DNA from: Tetrapyrgos nigripes
Lineage: Eukaryota > Basidiomycota > Agaricomycetes > Agaricales > Campanellaceae
Reading direction: 5' to 3'
Assembly: GCA_013368315.1 (NCBI GenBank)
Contig: JAACJM010000054.1
Coordinates: 1-64,000, forward strand
DNA: 64,000 nucleotides
Below, piece by piece: positions 12,780 through 23,791 of this stretch (positions are counted from its first letter, which is position 1; each line of letters begins with the position of its first letter). Below the pieces are notes generated by a model. That model was not told the DNA's origin. It saw only the letters and a program-made list of their open reading frames with translations, and did no database searches. Position numbers and translations under genes: made by a program.

Positions 12780-13479
12780 GACACTATACCTTTTAGATTT
12801 TGGAGTCTGTATGAGTTGATTAGTCTTGTATCTGTGGACACTGTTTATTTGCATAAATCCAACGTTCATTCAAGTTCAGGGGTACTATCATCCTTGAGAT
12901 ACACGAGTCGAATATCTCTAACAAGTAGTGTGAAGCACCCTCAAGGCCAGTCTTAGTCACTTGGGCTTATCCCTCGCCGGTGGGTTGGTCACTTACTAAC
13001 ACTTAAACCCAACCTAAAGAGATCTATTGAGGACAGAGACGTCAGGTTACTACACTCTGGTTGAGTCCATTCATCTGCAGCAAGAACTATTCACTATTCA
13101 TTCAGATGCCACTGTCAAGATACCGTCCCCAATCAAGTCCTCGTATATGCCGTGAAAGCAAAGGGTGGATGAAGAGTGCTGGTGCTTGTCGTATGCACAT
13201 GTTAGTCTTGCCATGAGAAAAGCATATTGTATTTCCATACACTCGCTTGACTGACTTCAATAAAATGGTATGTGGAGACTTGGATAATGTCAGGGAGAGC
13301 TTTCCCATCTCTATATGAGTTGTAGTAGATGCAGGTTCGTTCTTGGGTATGCGGATCTGTTGTGATATAATAGTCATGGTGATATACAACGCGACAGCCT
13401 GTCACAAAGCATCAACAGGTGGTTATTAGATCAATAGAATAATGTACATACCTTCACAAGTAATCTAATTAATATGGAC
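12780..13479. other. Intergenic region
   Basis: Likely 3' UTR of the membrane protein, then sequence with only short frames. No family, repeat or RNA gene recognised. Confidence 0.45.
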
Positions 13480-14540
13480 AGCTATGGCACCCCTGTCCTT
13501 CGTATAGAGAATGCCTTCGTGTTCAACCAGCCCTTGTAGCTTTGGAGGAGGAGCACCGAGGGAAGTGAACAAAAGGTCGGACAGATTGAAGTAGTATAGA
13601 TTGTTACTCACTGTCTATTCCTCCCTGTTATCGGTGTGTTTCGTGAGATTCGCAGTCCTGTAGAGGGAGTGAAGAGGAGCAGTGGTGGTGGTTGAAGCGG
13701 AAGAATTGGATTGGCATCCCGGCAGGGTTGAGGCCTACATCAGCAAAACCCTAGTTCCCTTCTCAGGCCTTTAATTGCTCCCAATGCCTGTAATGGACCA
13801 ATAAGCGTACTTATATTATTGCTGCAACATACACCCTATGTCACTACTCCCATGGTGGTACCTGGCCTCTTGCTGGGATATGTGCGAGGGTAGCTGGGCC
13901 TACTGTGCTATCATTAGCTGCTGTGAAGATGGCTAGTCTGCAGTTGTCTTCCTTGTTACTGTAGAGGTCATTGTCAACAAAGATGACCTGGTACTGATCT
14001 GTTCCTGTGAGTACCACAGTGACAGATATGCTGCTGCTTGGAATCTGCTGAAGAGAATACAGGGCCCAAAAATATGCACTTTCGAGTGTTTCCTTCAAGA
14101 TTCCACGGAGTTCTGGGGACGGCGAGAAAAGACAGGTGCAGACAATTGTACGAAACAAGTGTAGGGCATGATCTCCCTCCAAAAAGTAGAGACCTGACTC
14201 GATTCAGTAATTAGAGAAGAAAGACGTATGGAAGTTTCATAGAATCATACCATCGAGCTGATGACTTGAAGAATAAACAAAACCTTTGGCGAGAGCACGA
14301 AGAATGCCGTCTTGAAGCATATTTACCTGATACAAAGCTACATCTCCATAAGAAGCTCGGTGACCATATCGTTAGAAATTCTCGAAGGGAGATCCGAACT
14401 AAAGGATAGAGCCAGCTGTGTGGCTGAGCAACCCAGTTGCATCCGATAGTCTCATTTCGAGATGGCGTAGATACGCACTGAAGATGGGCCTATGTATCTT
14501 TGAACGAGTGAGTGAATTCTTTCACGACGCGTTCACACAA
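13480..14540 (-). pseudogene. Second MYND-family relic
   Basis: Reverse-strand pieces are collinear with the intact MYND gene. TRSKIHRPIFSAYLRHLEM near 14510-14450 resembles TRKKIHKSIINAFLRHFE. LRGILKETLESAYFWALYSL near 14120-14050 resembles LRALLNDRLESVYFWVLYSL. YFNLSDLLFTSLG near 13590-13560 matches the first relic. The frame is interrupted by stops and the Cys/His finger is not intact. The block at 13652-13710 is nearly identical to about 7981-8035, so the two relics share a recent common ancestor or one was copied from the other. Confidence 0.65.
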
Positions 14541-14669
14541 GGGGAGAAAAAAAGTGACGTATGCAACATACGTCATTAAGATCGCTTTAGGGCTGGCTTC
14601 TGCACGACTGTAGGGGAGACAGTTTACGACTTGCTTCCATCATACACTCCTCCAATTTCTACTGATATT

Positions 14670-15322
14670 CATCCAATCGTTGGATCATTCTGCTTCAAAA
14701 TCTGCTCATCTACCGGCCAAGATCTTCCCATCCACGTAGCCAATTCAGTATGATCTTTGTGAACGCGCCCAGTATGTGGGTGAATCAGGACACTGCTCAA
14801 ACCCAATCGAGTTCGACTGTACGAGAGATAAATAGACGTGCAGACTTACGAGAGAGGTCCTCGATGCACGGTCAGCCAGCAAAACAGAGCGCCTGTTTGA
14901 TGAGGGTTGACCGTATCTATTTCGAAAGAGGCAACCGGATGTGGTTCTGGTTAACAGCCAAAGCGAGTGAAGAGCATTCATTGATGTAGGAGGCCCCATT
15001 ACTTACCAGTTGGTTTTTCTTGGAACGGTAGCACTTGAAGCTTGGTATTAGAATCAGCATGGATTCTGAGCAAGTTAACCAGGTTCTAGCAGAGACATTA
15101 CCTCGGGAAACTCAGCTTTTACTCTCGCATACAAATCGCGAGCAAGTGCGACTTGATCAGGCGCTGTCTGCACGAAGTACACTGGTGAGAAAAAATGTAA
15201 TCAGAATCTACATAATATGAGCTGGAAATGGACGACTCACCATGAAAATCAAATCCATGATCTTCCTTGTCGATCGGGTCAGGAAAGACGTGGTATGCTG
15301 AAGACAACTTTGGCGATTCCAT
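14670..15322 (-). CDS. DOPA 4,5-dioxygenase-like protein
   Basis: Member of the DOPA-dioxygenase family (extradiol cleavage of L-DOPA, first known from Amanita muscaria betalain pigments; many relatives have other or unknown catechol substrates). The ATG at 15322 starts MESPKLSSAYHVF. Exons, joined across introns near 15243-15186, 15106-15052, 15008-14957 and 14848-14795, read DPIDKEDHGFDFH, VYFVQTAPDQVALARDLYAR, VLPFQEKPTEPHPVASFEID, TGALFCWLTVHRGPLS, and VLIHPHTGRVHKDHTELATW. The conserved His residues of the family (FDFHVYF, PHP, VHRGPLSVLIHPHTG, DHT) are all present. TGA at 14672-14670 ends about 140 residues, close to the family's usual size. Cytosolic; no signal peptide. Its 5' end is about 200 bp from the lipase stop and on the same strand. 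Confidence 0.8.
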
Positions 15323-15520
15323 CGAGAACACAGCAGGGATCAACGTTTCCTGTCCAGCTTGGGGTATAAATACTCTAGACTCTCTTCAACGGCAGCAAGT
15401 TTACGAAGAAGTTCGGCTTCGTGAGTTACGACAAACAGCGCCGAGAGATCGCCCAAGGAGCTTCGTGTGTTGTATTACAGCGTCATTAGGTATAGTTTAT
15501 GATGTACGTACTCCGAGATT

Positions 15521-17269
15521 TTACAAAGCAAAATGGTCCGTCCAGTGCTCAAGAACTCCCCTGCCCACCTTATGACCTGGAATCTGCAGCTCTTCCCGAC
15601 ATATGATAGCAGCATGACTATTCCTCGTGGGATGAATCCAAACAAGGTGTTTCTGGAGGTTGGCAAGCTGGTTAAGATTCCTGGCCATTTTACGTTGAGA
15701 CGGAGACAGCTCCACACGAATCTTCGACTTTGAGCTTCCGGGAGCTTGGGTCAGTGTCTTGGTATTTGCTTCAGCAGAACTACATCCTGACAAAGGTAGC
15801 GTCTGCTCCACGACATCCTCAGCCACTTCTTCTATCTGTTCCCCGATGCTTGCGGTGAACGACTTCATCCGTTCGATAAAGCTTTCTTCCGCATGCATCT
15901 CTTTCTGAAGGACAGAAACACGTCTCCGCGACGCTCGAGAACTGGATAAATAGACGAATGGCAGAGAAAGGGAAACCATCGATAATGTGATTGGGAGTAT
16001 GCCCATTAGAATCTGTATAAGGCTGGGTAGTCAGCATTTCGCTATGAGCAACCAGTCTTTCTACTCACAACATTATAAGGGAAATTCCATTGTATGAATG
16101 GACCCAGGAAAGGTTGCGGCTTCCAGGACTCTATATGTTCCTTGAAGGATAAATTTTTCGGCGGGCTTTGATCCAGCACAGACCAGGATTTTAGCACAGG
16201 TTCGTATCCTGGCTCAAACTCTCTACAGATAATGACAAGTCGAGTCAGAAAACGAACAGTTGATGCACCAGTTGAAAACCATCACTGACACTTGAATCTG
16301 TGCTATCATCTTCGTGAATTGCTCGTTATCCTCGAAAGCACCAGTGACATAGGGCACCATCAGATCATTAACACTAGAGGTTGAAACATTCAGTCCTGAG
16401 ACTCTCTGCAAGCCTCGAAACAGACCAACGCATTGGCATAGATGTCTATACGCTTGAAGGCATTAAGTGCTTTCCAAAAGACAGATCCTAAAGTCAAATA
16501 AACCACGGTGAACAGATGGACTGAGTCGAAAACTGTAAAAAGGACAAACCCTTGTCTGCTGCCACCTCTAGCCAAGGTCTCCCAGTACCACCCCAATCGT
16601 CCAGAGCAAACAATTGTCGCCCCGTGTTCCCGAGCATAAAACGACCAAGAGACCTTGAAATGCGGCCGAATAAAGTGTGGACCCGTGGCATACCAAGATG
16701 AGGTGTGGCAATAGTCACGAAATTCAGTGGCTGGATATTTACGAAGAAACCGGTCGCATGCAGAATGCTTCACGAATTCTGCAATCAGCGATTGAAGCCA
16801 CCCATTAGCATCTACTCACGCAATGACATAACGCGCATAAAGACCACCAAGACTGTATCCAGTTATTGAGAATTTGGTAACCCTAATCTGTTTGCTTTCT
16901 TTCTCAATCTGGTGCACGGCTTCTAGGATCTTGGGCAGACGGTAAATCAGTGAAAGCCCGTTCTTCGCAGAAAAGATTGACGCGTCAGCTCACCTCTTTG
17001 GCTGCTCGTTCAGCTCCCCAATCAATTCCATCGTAAGTCTTTGTCCCCTGATTGACTGTAACTGGTAAAAGTTGAACGTGCTCTGACGCGTCTAATAAAC
17101 CCGAGTCTTGCGAATCACTAGCGCTCCCGCCTCCTAATTTTTGAGAGCTGTTACCGTGTCGAGCAGAGAACACGCGGGCTGCCGACTCCAAGTGATTAGT
17201 AGTACCCCATAAGCCATGCATAAGGACATGAAGGTGGACATTAGCATTAATATCTTCGTGAGCGCTCAT
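15521..17269 (-). CDS. DUF676 serine lipase / esterase (ROG1-like)
   Basis: Alpha/beta-hydrolase of the DUF676 family (yeast Rog1/Lpl1 type), predicted to cleave acyl esters of phospho- or acylglycerols. The ATG at 17269 starts MSAHEDINANVHLHVLMHGL, with the oxyanion-type HGLWG. Following exons carry LLPVTVNQGTKTYDGIDWGA, then FSITGYSLGGLYARYVIA near 16890-16820 with the nucleophile serine in GYSLGG. Further on are FVTIATPHLGMPRVHTLFG (16718 region), FWKALNAFKRIDIYANAL, and VNDLMVPYVTGAFED, whose Asp/His neighbourhood is where the triad acid is expected. The last exon begins with a probable membrane-embedding segment (ILPITLSMVSLSLPFVYL) and a basic/Ser-rich tail, ending at 15521. At least six introns. 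The catalytic His position was not pinned. Confidence 0.85.
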
Positions 17270-17425
17270 AACTAGGAGGTCGCAGCTGTGAAAGAAGTCA
17301 ACGTTGGGTATGATAGACGCTATTTTGCCTTGCGGCTTTATATATAGGGCCGTGTTATGGGCTTACGTAGTCAGCCGGCTTGACGGACAGAAAGAAGATA
17401 GGCACCGCCTCTAGTGAAGTAAATA

Positions 17426-17902
17426 GCCAGTTTGCGTTCTCGACTGCGTGCGAAAATGGCACGTGCGTTTACGCCTAAGGCGAAAATTTGCGTTGCGCCA
17501 AACAACGCGCGTAGACCTACCACGTAGCATCTTGTACCTCTACATACTGCAACATGCCTCGTACTCGACGCCAGACTGCACAGATCCCACAAGAACCTGA
17601 GTCGTTTGAGTCTCCAGAACCTGATAGTTCACCGTCTAGCCAAGCTGGGAGCTCCGGTGACGCCGAATTGGATCTGGGACTGAGGATGAGAGTTGCTGGA
17701 ATTGCTATCGTTGTTCTAGGAGGAGCACTTCCATGGTCATAATGAGTCGTAATATTTCAAGTTTTACGAGATGTACAAGCTAACGAAGATCTTTATTGAG
17801 AGGAAAACGAGGTCTACGCGCGTTGTTTGGCGCAACGCAAATTTTCGCCTTAGGCGTAAACGCACGTGCAATTTTCGCACGTAGTCGAGAACGCAAACTG
17901 GC
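17426..17902. mobile_element. MITE with 93-bp terminal inverted repeats, TA target duplication
   Basis: Inverted repeats 17426-17518 and 17810-17902 are each 93 bp with about two mismatches; the outer end is gccagtttgcgttctcgact. The dinucleotide TA flanks both ends (17424-17425 and 17903-17904), as left by Tc1/mariner-type insertion. An inner palindrome cgcctaaggcg occurs in each arm. The 291-bp interior encodes no transposase, only a 62-codon frame (17554-17742, starting MPRTRRQTAQIPQEPE) with a hydrophobic end, whose status is unclear. The near-identity of the arms argues for recent insertion or strong hairpin selection. Non-autonomous. Confidence 0.8.
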
Positions 17903-18136
17903 TAATATAAGTATACAGCAATGCTTCTGCAGCCTGAGGCCTGAGCGCTGAGCACCGAGCAACAAGTTGGAACTGCAATGGTAATGGGAGTCACTGGCAA
18001 GTCACTGACATCCGCAAAAGCTCTCAAATAAAAATGGTCCAACACAGCCGTTGACAGCAGTTTTGCAGCAGTTTACAAGCAGCTTCTATTACGTCTCGAT
18101 CTGGCGGATAGGTGTTGAAATTTGACGGTAGTAATG

Positions 18137-19349
18137 CTATGATGTGGAATGGGATAGGATGCGCAAATCTCCTATTGAGGGAATGACCAAATCAGGCATT
18201 ATCGGGGCAATATCGGATACATCTGCCAGAGACGCAACGCCTGCGTGAAGGAGCATGTTAGTTGCTGGAAAAGAACTGGAGATGGGAGGACGACTCACCC
18301 GTCAGAACTAGCATAGTAGCGACTCCACAATTTTTCCCGAACGCAATATCTGCATCTAAACGGTCTCCAATCATGACTGTTCTTGAAGGGTCGATTTTAT
18401 GTCTGAAACGCGCGCGGCGCGACGGCGGGAGAAATAGTCAGAACCATAATGGACTTGCAGTCACTGTTGACACTTACTTCGCTGCTATACACTCAAACAT
18501 CGTTTTCGAAGGCTTCCCAAACGACACCGGCTCACGTCCTAATGCATAACGTATCATCGATGATAAAGCCCCAGTCCCCAAGAATAAAACTCCACCCTCC
18601 ACAGGATATGTAAGATCGTCGTCTGAACTGAAGAAAGCGCAATCCGGATTATGCGTAAGGTACTGGAAAGCTTTGGAGAGCTTGGTGTAGTTTATGGAGC
18701 TGTCCCAAGAGGCTAACACAGCTGCGACATCGGAAGGATTGCCGATTTCTGTATCTACAAGTTCTAGCGTGTTGTCTGCTGGATCCTAAAGAGCTTCAAT
18801 GAGCTATAATGATCACTTCACGATAAAATCGAATTCCGCATACCGTACCACCACAAACTGAGATTCCTTGTTCCTTCAATTCTTCTTCGATTCCATGCAT
18901 CCCTATTACATACACCTTCTTCTCTTTAGGTATCTTCATTACAGATGAGATATATACCGCGCTTGCATATGCCGAGCTAAATATCTCATCCTAACAATAT
19001 GTAGTCATTGACATTGCATGCTAGTAAACGAAACCCACTCACCACAGCAACTTCAACGCCCATCCGGGCAAACTTCTTCTTAAAGGTTTCTCTTGAATGG
19101 GTAGGATTGTTCGTGACAAAAATGATCTTCTTCCCTGTGCAGTCCGTATCTTGAAAGCGAGCTAAGCTAACAACGCGTCTGACACCCACCTTTGGACCTG
19201 AGGAACGTCAAAACCTCAGCTGCACCCTCAGTTGGCATGTTTCCCTTCCATATAACCCCATCGCAGTCGAACATCCAGGTATCATAGTCATCGACGAGTT
19301 TCTGATAATCTTGAACAGTTATCGGGAAGAATGGTGCAGAGCGCTGCAT
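18137..19349 (-). CDS. PHO13: HAD-family phosphatase, 4-nitrophenylphosphatase / phosphoglycolate phosphatase type
   Basis: PHO13-like HAD phosphatase that hydrolyses phosphoglycolate and related toxic metabolite phosphates. The ATG at 19349 starts [23 protein letters not shown] motif I is [11 protein letters not shown] (D-x-D nucleophile pair). Motif II is [17 protein letters not shown], giving the TNN signature. The cap region reads [17 protein letters not shown] and [20 protein letters not shown] ([16 protein letters not shown]). Motif III/IV reads [11 protein letters not shown] then [17 protein letters not shown], the GDRLxTDIxxG signature. The C terminus [11 protein letters not shown] precedes TAG at 18139-18137. 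Multiple short introns (for example around 18480-18400 and 18840-18785). About 300 residues, normal for the family. Complete, no defect seen. Confidence 0.9.
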
Positions 19350-19835
19350 TGCCAGTGACTTTTGCCTTCAAGATTGAGCGAAACGACGCGTATGACCTTC
19401 GCTCTGAGGTCTTTTCGACGTTGCTATACTGAGAATCGAGATGGTGGTACAATTCCGAAAGGATGATGAAAGTGCATGGATCTGATAAAAATCTGAAATT
19501 ATCTGATGTGACAGAAGACAGTTTAAAAAGTACATAGGCAACTTACAGAAAATCGCAATCAGATCCGGCTCTTGGTAGAAGAATCGTTGAAAGGGTAAGT
19601 AATTGGTAATAGTATTTTCATGAAGCGCGTCATGACCGGCATTGTACTACAACAAAAGTACTACAACATTATTCTTCACATACTTCGTTACATACATTCA
19701 CATTTCGTAGTTCGGACAAATTGGTGTAACAGGAGAGTATCTTTTATAAAGGAAGTCGCATGCAGAGAGAAGCCGTGTCAGAGAAATGTCATGCCACATC
19801 CTGCATTGGATTTTGAGTTTCCAGCAAAAACTGAA
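19350..19835. other. Intergenic region
   Basis: Between the HAD phosphatase start and the 3' end of the Ppo gene on the same strand. It holds the phosphatase promoter and the oxygenase 3' UTR. No gene or repeat recognised. Confidence 0.5.
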
Positions 19836-22800
19836 ATCACGCCTTGTACTGAAACAGAGCCAAGCCAAAATCGTAAGTACAGCGACACCCTTCAAACGCA
19901 AGAAATGGCTTACCTGAATGATCAGCGAGTCGGGGAAAGGCCTAAGAGCACCAACAGTATCGATATAAATCTGCTGAGGTGCACCGTTGAGGGTATATGT
20001 CTTCTCCGTGAATCGGTTAAACTTTCCAGATTGTCCTGGCGCACGTCTGAGATGTGGTAACGAAAGGATAGTTTGAATGACTTGGGGAGTGACCGCGTCG
20101 AAGAAGCTGGAGGACATCAGACTGTACGATGAAGACACGAAAGGAAAGGAAGGCAAAGTCAGTTATCCAGTTGATAAAAAGCGATTCCACTACTTACCCA
20201 AACTCCCCAACGCCCAAGATGCCTGCAGCGTCCTTTGGACGAGATTTCTACACGCGAGGGTAAGTATATGCGAAAAACGAGTAGAAAAGAAGTAGAACGC
20301 ACATTTGCCTCAATGAGACTGACAAACACCCTCTCACCCATCACGATCTTCTCACTCAGCCCAGGAACCGTCGTATCCTGCAAGGCAGTACGATAGACAC
20401 CTGACACAATGGGATCATCCCCTATTTCCAGCATAACTAGTCAGATACTACGATACCAATGACCAACAGAAAGAAGACTCACCCAAAACCTTCTTGATAT
20501 GTGCGACGCTGGTATTCACCTTCTTGGATTGGATCTCACCCGTCTCGGGTAAAAGAACATTGACGACATGTCCTACAGCCTGACTCCAATGTCTGGCGGT
20601 GATGACAGTCTCAACGAACAAAGCTTCAGCCAACTCGTGCGAAGCCCTGGTGCCCCTCTTTTCCCAAAGTTTATCGAGGAAAGCACGAGACGTGGGCTTA
20701 TTGGGATGGCCGGTGAGTTGATCTACAGTAGACCGGATCCAGGACTCTCGGCTGTCGAGTAATTTGATGACGTGGCTTGAAAAGTATTTGTACAACTTGA
20801 TCGATGACTCGCGCAGCTGCCAGTCTTTCACTGGGGAGACATTGACGAAGATGTATCTGGAAAAAGAAAAAAGGTAAGGATTACCGCCGACTAGAAAGGA
20901 GAAGAATAAGGGGATACTCACTCGCAAACATCACCGAACCTGCGCATTAACTCTTCTTCAGTCCACCTATTGTCATCCCTCTTTAACCCATCCTTCGCAA
21001 CATCAATGCCCACCAACTGCTCGAAAACCCACCTCACAGGGATCAAGTTGATCACATCCTTCATCAGATCCAGATACCTCTCTCCCTCCTTGTTTTCCTC
21101 TGCCTTCGCCTCCCCATCTGCATCCCCAAAGGCCTTCTCATCAACAAGCCTCTTCACCAAATCCTCAAAATAATCCGGCAAATTCTCAAACTGCTCCCCT
21201 TCCTGCAAAAAAAAAAAGAGCCCCGAGTCCCTTGGCAAATAATTCTCCACCAACACTTTCTCGATCTGGATATTTGGCATCGCTGAGCCTAAAATGTTTC
21301 GAATCCTCTCTTCATAACCAGAAGACCAAATTTTAGCATGCCCATGACTATCTTTTTCCGAGTCTTTCTCCGTAGTTGGGACTGTATCCGCTAGAATCTG
21401 CTTCGCTGCATTGTAAGACTTGATGACCCTTTCGTACCCGGCTCTAGACTCTGATCCTTCCTTGTTCTTCGAGTACCCAGCAGGACCCTTAGGCACCGAA
21501 GGTCTTTCCCATTTGTATTTCGCCGCCTTATCCGAGACCTCCATCTGCTTCTTGAAGAACTGGGGAGCCAAGAAAGGGAAATGAGCATAGGCGGATCCAG
21601 CAGGGAACTGAGCGGGTAAGTGGCGGTATATCACCCTGAAAAGAAAGTAAAAACGTTTGTCAGGGCCGAGAAGGGAAAGATGAGGGAATGGAAATATACC
21701 TCGTCAAGTTCCCTCCAAAGCTCCCATCCGGTTCTCCCTCAGTCACTGTGCTGGGTAACAACATCCTATAGCCGTAGGTTGTCAAGTTGTATGGCGTGCA
21801 TTCTGTAGTGAGGAATCGGTCTCCACGAGTAAGACATACGGCATCGGAGAGGATAGCTCGGGAGATTGTGTAGCCCGGACATAACCCAGCACCTGGACCA
21901 GGCTTTTTGGTATCCTCGGCTTGAAGACCGACATAGAGCTCGAGGTTATCGATATGCCTATACAAAGCTTTCGCAGCCTCGGCGACACTTTTGTCAGGGT
22001 TCCACTCTTCGAAGGATTTGTAGGCTGTGTGAAAGAGTAACAAAAAAAAAGTCAGCAACGAGTGCAGCCAAAGACAAAATATTAGGCATACGTTTCAACC
22101 CGAAGAACTTCCTAAACTCGTTCATCGAACAAGTACCCCAATCCCTCGCCTGGTTAATCCCCGAAACCTCGATAACCTTCATCACCTCGGGAATCCTCCT
22201 CGCTCCATAAGCACCGGCAACATCATCTGTAGCATCCATCAAAATCTTTGCTATCCCCTCACTCGAAAACGCTCCAGTCTCCTTATCCCTCACTAGGTCA
22301 CCAAAAGTCCACTCCCTGACATTGGCCATCCTATACTTCTTGGCCAAGGTCGCTGCTGCTTCCCCAAAGTCGCTAGGTGTGAGGGCAGCATAATCAATTG
22401 GACTCTTGCCATCGACCAAGCCAGCATCCTTGAGCGCAGCCTTAAACTCGTTCTCCGTCCACCTCTCACTGGTCTCTGACAGTGTCGCGTGCCATCTGTA
22501 CAACAGATTAAACTCGACAGAGACAACATTCCCTTCGCCTCTAGGGGATACGTCATGGCTCATGGAACGAGATTGAGCGAGAGTGTCGAGACGCCAGTCT
22601 TTGCCGTCACGAACTTGGCCGAGAATTGCACCGACGTAGTCTCCGAGAATGATTTTAATGTACGTCCCAGTATTGACGAGACGGGCACGTTGAAAGATTT
22701 CGTCGTCTTGAGCTTTGAGTTTGTCGGGGTTGGAGGCGAGTTTGGATGGAGAGACAAGGTTGCCTTTTTCGTTGATGGAGAGGATCTTTTCGGCGATGAA

Positions 22801-23791
22801 CTTTGGGTATAAGCGCGGAAAAAGGAGCGAAAGGTGGGTATATGCGCGGGAAAAGGACGAAGGAAGGGGTATATGTGCGTCAAGAGTGGATGTATGCGCG
22901 TAATATAGGGCGAAAGGGAATGTATGCGCGTAGTGTTGAGAGATGGAAAAGAAACAATTAGTATTAGCAGTAAACGAAGAGGGATACTAGACGCACGTTA
23001 TGGTTGCGGCTAAAGAGGACCAACAGCGCACAAGTAGCCGGAGGCATAAACAAAAGGCGATTATCCGCAAACACATCATCCCAAAGCATACCCGACCCAT
23101 CCTTTCTACGAATAGCATCGATTTGCTTATCTGAAGACCCATACAGCGGACTCAAATCCAAATAGGAAGAGTTGTTGTTAATAGACCAATCCGTGCGATT
23201 CGTATTGAAGATATCGTGGATGATGATGTCGGCAAGGGCAAAGAAACACGAAGACACGCCTGAAGGATGAGGCTTGTTCCCTTTTTCGCCTTTGGGACGC
23301 TTCAAAAGCGTGTCAAAGACTAGGCCGGGATCCGGGAGCGTGTTCATTGGAGTGAGAAGAGTCGTGGATGGAACTGTACGTGCATAGGGTTGACCGGCAG
23401 CACCAAATCGCGGGATGAGTGGGTTGTAGTTGGAGCCATCAGCGGCACGGTAAGCATACTTGACGTAGGCGCCTTCGTTCGGGTTGGTAGCGGTGGTGAC
23501 GGAAGGATCTGGTTGGACCAGAGCGCTGAGATACGCGCTGGGTGGATGCGGGAGGTCTTTGTAAAGAAAGTCGATAACGAAGGCTTGGAGATCTTGAGCG
23601 ATCTCCCGTTCCCTTTCGGAGGAACTAGAGTCGCCAAGTCGGGTCATGAGGACCAAGAGTTTCTCTTGGAGTAGGAGACGGTCATCGAGCTCGTCAGAGT
23701 TGAACAAGGCATCGGCGTAGGCGGGGAGGCTTTGGAGCTGCCCGACGATCTCTGTGAATTTTTGCTCGAGGACTTCGGAAAGGGAGGGCAT
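19836..23791 (-). CDS. Psi-factor-producing oxygenase / linoleate diol synthase-like (dioxygenase plus degenerate P450 domain)
   Basis: Fatty-acid heme dioxygenase fused to a P450-like domain; family members make oxylipins such as 8- or 10-hydroperoxylinoleate. The ATG at 23791 (MPSLSEVLEQKFTEIVGQL) is the first ATG in frame. The dioxygenase half shows LADIIIHDIF with the distal His, the calcium-loop region TDWSINNNSSYLDLSPLYG, ATCALLVLFSRNHN, and VEFNLLYRWHATLSE with catalytic Tyr and proximal His (codons near 22490-22515). Middle exons include GPGAGLCPGYTISRAI, RYLDLMKDVINLIPVRWVFE and ETVITARHWSQAVGHVVNVL. The P450 half keeps GVYRTALQDTTVPG and ERVFVSLIEAN. At the ExxR site it reads VMLEIGDDP, and at the heme-Cys loop GVGEFGLMSSS, with no Cys. 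The C terminus APQQIYIDTVGALRPFPDSL and LIIQYKA ends at 19836. No frameshift found, so it is predicted to be a working dioxygenase without P450 activity. Confidence 0.88.
22835..22935. repeat. Short imperfect repeats of gtatatgcgcg inside an oxygenase intron
   Basis: Four copies of a gtatatgcgcg / gtatgcgcg motif (near 22838, 22869, 22892, 22922) sit 23-31 bp apart, with gggaaaaggacgaa-like spacers. They lie in the first intron of the Ppo gene (about 22998-22812 on the reverse strand). Confidence 0.65.
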
